From positions 1 to 19,880 of the forward strand of contig CAAFLY010000138.1 in the NCBI GenBank assembly GCA_900763885.1: a stretch of DNA of 19,880 bases, in the 5' to 3' direction. This document shows, in pieces, positions 15,447 to 19,880 of the stretch. How positions within the stretch are numbered: the stretch's first letter is position 1; every line of letters begins with the position of its first letter. The DNA comes from Clostridia bacterium (GTDB lineage Bacteria; Bacillota; Clostridia; Oscillospirales; CAG-272). The translations under genes and the position numbers were made by a program. The notes under the pieces were generated by a model, which worked only from the letters and a program-made list of their open reading frames with translations, made no database searches and was not told where the DNA came from.

Positions 15447-16694
15447 TCAATCACCTCCTTTTGCTGTATTGTCTCCGCTGCCGGACTTATCAAACGCCTG
15501 CGGCATATCCACCGGCGCGTAGTTTTTGCTCATCCAGAACTTCTGCCCATATCCGCCGGGAATCGGAGCTCTGTCCTCGTTCGCGCGCACCTCATCTGCA
15601 TTCATGCCGCCGATGGAGATCATCTTTTCGTAGAACTGCGCACGCGCCTCATGCGTTCCGCGCAGGATCCCGGCGACGTTTTTCTTGAGATAGAACCCAT
15701 CCTGCCGTTCTTTTGTCGAAAACAGCTTGGATGCCCATTCCTGTTCGATCTGCACGATATGCGGCGTCAGTGTGTCCACGAGAAAGTCAACCTTTTGCTG
15801 CTCGTTTGCATTGTAGCTCTGTTTGCCCTCCTGCATCATGTAGGCAGGAATCCCCGTGAACCTGCTGATTTCGCTTACCGTAAACTGTCTGGATTCAATG
15901 TACTGCGCGTCCTGCTGGCTGATTCCCAGGTTTGTGTACTTCATGCCCAAATCCAGCACCGCCACCCGAAACGCATTTTCACCGGAATACCGCTTCATGA
16001 ATTCTTCCCGCAGCATATCCCGCTTACTCTGATCCAGGTTGCCCTCTACCTCCAGTACACCGGATGGCCGCGCGCCGTTCGCATAGAATCGATTGCCATA
16101 CCGCTGTGCCTTTATGTCCGTATCCATCGCGTCTCGCGCCATGTCGAGAAGCCCGCGTCCAACACTCCCGTCGTAGCTCTCGAAGCGGTATATCAACAGC
16201 TGACTTTCCGTGAACGATCTTGAAATCTCGTGAGAGAAAATCTCCGTCTGCGGAATTGTAAATCGGTACCAGCGTACCCCATCGTTCTGGTTCACATGGA
16301 TTTCCGGCTGTACCGGCACCGGTAAAATCGCAATGGGACGTCCGTCCTTTCCACGCTCGATCACCGCGTACCCGACCCCGTGGAGGAAAGCCTGTGACAG
16401 AATCGTTTTTTCACACAGGTACGCCGTCATATATGTGTTTGCCCGTTCCTTCAGGATCGTACTCACCGGATGTGCCGCATCTATGCGCTCGTCATTGACC
16501 TTTTGACGGATCTGCCATGGCATTGCCGCGATGGAATTTGTAAATATCCTATGTGCTGCCGCCACCGCGCCGATTTTCTCTATCGTCTCCGGTGCCATCC
16601 TTTCACCGTTTGTGCGCAGCATGTCCCCGAAAACCTCTTCGATGCTGCGCTCGTTGTTGTATGTGATGGATTTTCCCACGCCGGAAACAATCAT
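15447..16694 (-). CDS. Portal protein, HK97 gp3 type
   Basis: A 415-residue portal subunit; twelve copies form the DNA entry ring at one vertex. Family marks in order: AAHRIFTNSIAAMPWQIRQ, LCEKTILSQAFLHGVGYAVIER, FESYDGSVGRGLLDMARDAM, YANGARPSGVLEVEGNL, FTVSEISRFTGIPAYMM and QKVDFLVDTLTPHIVQIEQEW. The length is normal for the family. The C-terminus is polar (GSGDNTAKGGD). Its start codon overlaps the preceding small gene stop by four bases (ATGA), so it is probably translated by coupling. It receives DNA from the terminase encoded just upstream. Confidence 0.95.
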   Translation of the reverse strand: MIVSGVGKSITYNNERSIEEVFGDMLRTNGERMAPETIEKIGAVAAAHRIFTNSIAAMPWQIRQKVNDERIDAAHPVSTILKERANTYMTAYLCEKTILSQAFLHGVGYAVIERGKDGRPIAILPVPVQPEIHVNQNDGVRWYRFTIPQTEIFSHEISRSFTESQLLIYRFESYDGSVGRGLLDMARDAMDTDIKAQRYGNRFYANGARPSGVLEVEGNLDQSKRDMLREEFMKRYSGENAFRVAVLDLGMKYTNLGISQQDAQYIESRQFTVSEISRFTGIPAYMMQEGKQSYNANEQQKVDFLVDTLTPHIVQIEQEWASKLFSTKERQDGFYLKKNVAGILRGTHEARAQFYEKMISIGGMNADEVRANEDRAPIPGGYGQKFWMSKNYAPVDMPQAFDKSGSGDNTAKGGD

Positions 16695-16876
16695 CGATCG
16701 TGCCGCCTCCTATCCTTACCATGCCCGAATGCCGCGAAATATTTTCCCACAGCGATGCCGGCAACCACACACGCCGCACCCAAAACCGCAAGTCCAAGCC
16801 GCCAGTCCACTCCGAACGCAGCGGCGGAGATCAGGAGCATTCCGGCGGAACACAGTACATCGTCTATGTATCTCAT
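16691..16876 (-). CDS. Tiny two-helix membrane protein between terL and portal
   Basis: A 61-residue protein with two hydrophobic segments, about residues 8-22 and 27-48 (LAVLGAACVVAGIAVGKY), and a basic end (HGKDRRRHDR). I do not recognise a family with known function. Small membrane proteins in this slot occur in other Clostridia phages. A good site (CGGAGGAAAAT) precedes the start, and the stop overlaps the portal start, so it is expressed and coupled to the portal. A job in membrane anchoring of the assembling portal is conceivable, but nothing proves it. Confidence 0.7.
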   Translation of the reverse strand: MRYIDDVLCSAGMLLISAAAFGVDWRLGLAVLGAACVVAGIAVGKYFAAFGHGKDRRRHDR

Positions 16877-16956
16877 ATTTTCCTCCGTTTATCCTGTATG
16901 TATAGACAGTATACCATACATACGCCTTCCACTACTGCGGACTTTTTTACACCCGC
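16877..16956 (-). promoter_or_regulatory. Candidate internal promoter with overlapping dyad
   Basis: This 80-base gap is the longest non-coding stretch inside the structural block after terS. On the minus strand it contains TGG-TATACT, an extended -10 element (TATACT at 16913-16908). No good -35 is visible. The -10 lies in the loop of an 8-bp inverted repeat, GTATGTAT/ATACATAC (16896-16903 and 16916-16923), a shape that suits an operator. Downstream is the ribosome binding site of the small membrane gene. The promoter is a prediction from motif match only. Confidence 0.35.
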
Positions 16957-18849
16957 TCACAGGATGAACCCTCTCTCCTCGATGATGGTGTTCACGTCGA
17001 TCCGGTTTTCCACCTTCAGCAGAAGGCGTGTCAAAGCATTCATCAATGCGGCGACCGGATCGATACGCTGTGTGGCGTCCTTGTACTTTTTGGATAGCTT
17101 GATATCCCCATTGGCGTTTTTTACCTCCACGGCGTTGGAGAGACACCACTCAAACAGCGGTGAATATTCCGCAATGATCTTGCCGGAGATCACCATTTCC
17201 CGGAATCGCTTCGTCGCGTTGTTCAGCATCGCGCAGGTCTGCGGTATGTCCACCACAATGTCCTCCTTGTTGTAGTGCTCCCGCATACGATTCGCCATTT
17301 CACTTGCATTGTGCCCGTCCTGATCGATCTCCACGGCGCGCCTGCCGTTTGCATAGAATACGCGTTCATCCTCCGTTTCACAGGTGTAAATATAGTCCTC
17401 CACGTATTGATTGTCCGTTACATCTCCCGGTGTGAGCAGTACATACCCTTCCTTCGCCCATTCCTCATACGGCACCTTGTCTGTCCGCGTGTGTTCCGAC
17501 GCACGGTTTTGCGGCATAAATCCCGTCACGGAAACGGCAATCCTCCCGTCCGGCAGCAGCCCGCACCATGCGACGCCCGTCAAGTCCCGCGTCTCTCCCA
17601 AGTCGTAGCCATAATGCCCGGGCACACCCCGTGTGATGGCGCGAAATGTGTCGCGCGGTATCTCCAACTCCCGAAAGCGATCCATCAACCCGCTCATATA
17701 CTTGTTTTCCGCATTCGTCTGCCACTTATCCATTCGTTTGATGTTGAACGCACGGATTTTGGAGAAGTTGTTTGCTGCATACGCGTCTCTGTATTCGGAC
17801 GCAACCACGCCGAACAGGTGCCGTCCATACGCGCTTCCCTCTCGAAAGAATGCGTTCGCTTTCGCCCAACATCGTGCATCATGTACATCGTCTCCATCGT
17901 CGATCTCCCGTATCATAGCGAATACATCTTCCTGCTGTATCTTTCCCTCCAGCATCAGCTTGTACTGCTTTACGTCCTGATAGCATGGCTTGTTCTCCGC
18001 GTCTTCGCCTGCTGTTGTAATCATCAGATCCAGACATTGCGGCTTCTTCCCTCGTCCCTGTATCGCAGCGTCGTGCAGCTCCCGTGTCGTATGCGCGTGC
18101 CATTCCTCGCATATCACAAGGTCCGGCCGCCCACCGTCTTTGTTGCGTGTGTCCTTGGAATATACAACCACCTCGCCGCCGCGCGTCTTGTGCCGGATAT
18201 AGGAGCGTTTCACATCCACCCTCTTTGCGATCGCGGCGGCACTTTGCGCCATCGTCGCCATATCCTCCCGCGCCTTTCGTCCCTGGAATCTGTCCACGGC
18301 AACAATATCGATTTCCGGCTGCATGGTGAAGGTGGCAAACTCCGGCTTCCCGGGCGGATACAGCGCATCTGCCGTCATGATGTATAGCCCGATTCCGGCG
18401 GCAATTGTCGTTTTTGCGTGCCCACGCGCGTTTTCGATGAATGCCGACAAAAAACGGCGGCGCCCATCGTCCTTTCGCACCCAACCAAAAATAGAACCGT
18501 AGTCAAATACCTGCCACGGCTCCAATAGAATCGTTTCACCGGAAATATCCACACGCGGTATGAACGAAAAATGCTTTACGATCCTCTCTGCACGCGTCAC
18601 ATCGAAACAGTATGGAAACCCATTTGTTTTCGCACGCTCTATGTCGCGTATATGCCGTTCGCAGGCAAGGATCTCCCACTTTCCGCATAGATCGCCGTAT
18701 TTTGTCTCTACTACCATTCTCGCATACGCCGTTACCGGATCGTACTTCTCCAAGAGCCTCTCATACCCGGAGCCTTTTGCAACGCTTTCATAATACGCAA
18801 GCACCTCTCTCTCCGCTCTCTCGTTTGATAATCCCAGTTCATTCTCCAT
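16957..18849 (-). CDS. terL: Terminase large subunit (ATPase and nuclease)
   Basis: A 630-residue packaging motor. The ATPase half has a Walker A at ARGHAKT (141-147, Lys146) and a Walker B with the catalytic acid at DLVICEEWHAH (243-252, Glu248), followed by the coupling motif LMITTAGE. The nuclease half has GYDLGETRDLTGVAW (Asp416), the segment IDQDGHNA (509-515) and RIDPVAALMNAL (Asp597). The Walker A differs from the standard GKT/GKS form by having Ala before Lys, which occurs in this phage family. I start at ATG 18849, because AAGGAGAAAAG lies directly upstream; the frame is open to 18951 but has no site there. It is 105 bases from terS and feeds the portal. Confidence 0.95.
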   Translation of the reverse strand: MENELGLSNERAEREVLAYYESVAKGSGYERLLEKYDPVTAYARMVVETKYGDLCGKWEILACERHIRDIERAKTNGFPYCFDVTRAERIVKHFSFIPRVDISGETILLEPWQVFDYGSIFGWVRKDDGRRRFLSAFIENARGHAKTTIAAGIGLYIMTADALYPPGKPEFATFTMQPEIDIVAVDRFQGRKAREDMATMAQSAAAIAKRVDVKRSYIRHKTRGGEVVVYSKDTRNKDGGRPDLVICEEWHAHTTRELHDAAIQGRGKKPQCLDLMITTAGEDAENKPCYQDVKQYKLMLEGKIQQEDVFAMIREIDDGDDVHDARCWAKANAFFREGSAYGRHLFGVVASEYRDAYAANNFSKIRAFNIKRMDKWQTNAENKYMSGLMDRFRELEIPRDTFRAITRGVPGHYGYDLGETRDLTGVAWCGLLPDGRIAVSVTGFMPQNRASEHTRTDKVPYEEWAKEGYVLLTPGDVTDNQYVEDYIYTCETEDERVFYANGRRAVEIDQDGHNASEMANRMREHYNKEDIVVDIPQTCAMLNNATKRFREMVISGKIIAEYSPLFEWCLSNAVEVKNANGDIKLSKKYKDATQRIDPVAALMNALTRLLLKVENRIDVNTIIEERGFIL

Positions 18850-18954
18850 CTTTTCTCCTTCCGTCAGATGTATAAAAAGCCACAGGCGCATACAATCCCC
18901 TAAAATCACACCTTTGGCTGCATCGTCATTCAAATACGCCGGCAGATGCATTTC
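18850..18954 (-). other. terS-terL gap holding a TerS-like coding fragment
   Basis: The gap is open in the terL frame and would read LPAYLNDDA, the same nine residues as TerS 38-46. The DNA agrees too: 18923-18950 matches 19277-19304 at 25 of 28 bases, with the first 17 identical (TCGTCATTCAAATACGC on the plus strand). It may be a leftover of partial terS duplication, a recognition site for the terminase, or an N-terminal extension of TerL from a start at 18951. No ribosome binding site supports the last option. Confidence 0.5.
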
Positions 18955-19410
18955 TCAGTCATAAAACTCATCACCAGCCTCTTCCTCCTCCACATCCGTC
19001 TTTTGTGCCATCCGCATCCTGCTTTCCGGCGTCAACCCCATCTTCGACGCATAGGTTAGCTGTATTCCCTCCAACAGCCGCAGTTCCCTTGATAGATCCA
19101 ACAGATCCGCAGTCTTCCTGTGTCCTGAAAGACAGGACATGTACTTTTTGCGCAGCGTAATAATCCGCGAAGTGATCGAACAATACGATCCAAGCGTCTC
19201 CGCATCCAGATTATCAAAAATTCCCATCTTCTCCGCATCGCGTAAAACCTGCACCCAAACCCGCTGCCCCTCCGCGTCGTCATTCAAATACGCAGGAAGC
19301 TGCAATAGAACCTCATCCCGCCGGAATCTTCTCTCCCCATTTTCTCGTTTTTCCCGCTCCTCCTTCGTGATATGCCCCTTTACACTCGCCAAACTTCGTA
19401 CATTCTGCAC
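18955..19410 (-). CDS. terS: Terminase small subunit, P27 type
   Basis: A 151-residue DNA-recognition subunit. It opens with VRSLASVKGHITKEERE, which is common in P27-family small terminases, then LPAYLNDDAEGQRVWVQVL, FDNLDAETLGSYCSI and a helical oligomerisation region (LRKKYMSCLSGHRKTADLLDLSRELRLLEG), and it ends in an acidic tail (VEEEEAGDEFYD). The protein should bind the packaging site and load TerL. The start is GTG 19410, with GGGAGGGA five bases upstream; an in-frame GTG at 19437 adds nine residues unlike the family (MRWGRGEGL). It is the first gene after the late promoter. Confidence 0.85.
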   Translation of the reverse strand: MQNVRSLASVKGHITKEEREKRENGERRFRRDEVLLQLPAYLNDDAEGQRVWVQVLRDAEKMGIFDNLDAETLGSYCSITSRIITLRKKYMSCLSGHRKTADLLDLSRELRLLEGIQLTYASKMGLTPESRMRMAQKTDVEEEEAGDEFYD

Positions 19411-19435
19411 AAGTCCCTCCCCGCGCCCCCAGCGC

Positions 19436-19471
19436 ACAACTCATTATATCATTCAGTAGCCAACCTCAAAA
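19436..19471 (-). promoter_or_regulatory. Probable late-operon promoter upstream of terS
   Basis: On the minus strand a perfect -10 TATAAT (19448-19443) stands 33 bases before the terS start. A -35-like TTGAGG (19469-19464) lies 15 bases further up, with TTTTGA at 17-base spacing as an alternative; both are weak. It is the best promoter-like sequence on the minus strand and lies before the uninterrupted gene series that ends at the terminator at 140-181. The rest of the gap, 19472-19588, holds no gene; a cos or pac site would be plausible here but is not recognisable. Confidence 0.55.
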
Positions 19472-19588
19472 AACAATCATCCAAAACCTTCAAACCGGAA
19501 CATTTCGCACACACGAGAGGCGGCACGGTTAATCATACAAGCATCGGTATGTTTTATGACCGGCGGGGATGTTCTCCCTCTTCTTGTC

Positions 19589-19880
19589 CTACAAGCCCGA
19601 CCTTGTTTTACGGCTATGACAGGAATGGCATAGTGACTGTAGATTGCTCCGATTGTAGAACAGTGCCGGATCCCCTTTGTGCGGAATGATGTGGTCAACG
19701 TCCGTTGCCTGCACCCGCAGTCCGCGTGATGCACAGAGGCGACAGAATGGCTCACGCGCGAGTTGCTCCATGCGCAGCATACGCCAGCGAACAGAATCGT
19801 ACAATCGCCTTTCTTTCCCGCAATTTCTGAAAGACTGCGCAAAATCTCGTTTATGCTTGTCACAATACTGCCCCTCAACC
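19589..19880 (-). CDS. HNH endonuclease, 5' end beyond the window
   Basis: A phage HNH nuclease of the type found beside terminase genes, where it takes part in cutting DNA at packaging ends in cos phages (known for HK97-like relatives). The frame is open to the window edge and reads EGQYCDKHKRDF before the usual core: SVRWRMLRMEQL, EPFCRLCASRG, VDHIIPHKGDPALF, NRSNLQSLCHSCHSRKT. The zinc-binding pairs CRLC and CHSC and the HNH residues (DH of VDHI, N of NRSN, H of CHSCH) are all present. The upstream YCDKH fits the extra N-terminal Cys/His cluster of these proteins, so the true start is to the right of 19880, not at the TTG at 19804. Confidence 0.9.
   Translation of the reverse strand, partial: VEGQYCDKHKRDFAQSFRNCGKERRLYDSVRWRMLRMEQLAREPFCRLCASRGLRVQATDVDHIIPHKGDPALFYNRSNLQSLCHSCHSRKTRSGL

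Noticed and set aside
17275..18387. 370-codon open frame on the plus strand opposite terL
   Set aside because: It lies wholly antisense to a clear terminase gene, has no recognisable domain and is rich in Cys, His and Arg as expected for a mirror frame.
18850..18951. TerL start at 18951
   Set aside because: No Shine-Dalgarno sequence precedes it, whereas ATG 18849 has AAGGAG at ideal distance; kept only as an alternative because of the terS-like fragment.
19472..19588. cos or pac site next to the HNH gene
   Set aside because: Position is plausible for a cos phage, but I could not see a recognisable site or repeat set in these bases.
19477..19878. 133-codon minus-strand frame overlapping the HNH gene
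   Set aside because: The alternative frame carries the HNH motifs and zinc-binding cysteines, while this one has none and reads through the promoter gap.

Overview
The window is the late (packaging, head, tail and lysis) half of a tailed siphophage or prophage. Every gene I can support lies on the minus strand, so transcription runs from the right edge (19880) to the left edge (1). The protein families, the strong AGGAGG-type ribosome binding sites, the LC3-like holin and the GH25/CW_7 lysin point to a Gram-positive host, most likely a gut-type member of the Clostridia. The host guess is inference from family resemblance; no host gene, integrase or attachment site is visible.

Layout from right to left: a partial HNH endonuclease (19880-19589); a promoter-bearing gap; terminase small and large subunits (19410-16957); a tiny two-helix membrane protein; an HK97-type portal, ClpP-like prohead protease and major capsid protein (16694-13489); then head-tail connector, head-closure protein, tail-terminator-like protein, HK97-gp10-like protein and phi13-type major tail protein (13457-11330). 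The tail tip side follows: a tail assembly chaperone with a probable -1 programmed frameshift (11319-10805), tape measure (10803-7483), an unusually large Dit-position protein (7479-5278), a baseplate hub carrying an inserted beta-rich domain (5265-3766), a small OB-like baseplate protein (3769-3539) and a receptor-binding/upper-baseplate protein (3499-1877). The lysis block holds two small membrane proteins, a holin and an endolysin (1871-240) and closes with a strong hairpin terminator at about 140-181.

The genes are packed as one operon, with many 1-4 base start/stop overlaps. A good promoter (-10 TATAAT at 19443-19448) sits just before the terminase genes, and a second, weaker extended -10 overlapping an 8-bp inverted repeat sits before the portal block. 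TerS and TerL package DNA through the portal; protease and capsid build the head; connector, closure and terminator proteins join head and tail; the tape measure with its G/GT chaperones sets tail length; the hub, Dit-like and receptor-binding proteins form the tip; holin and lysin release progeny.

I did not find a new defence system, CRISPR array, RNA gene or transposon. The points worth a second look are the frameshift site, the domain insertion in the hub, the giant Dit-position protein, a 28-bp direct repeat linking terS with the terS-terL gap, the regulatory dyad at 16896-16923, and the multi-protein lysis block.
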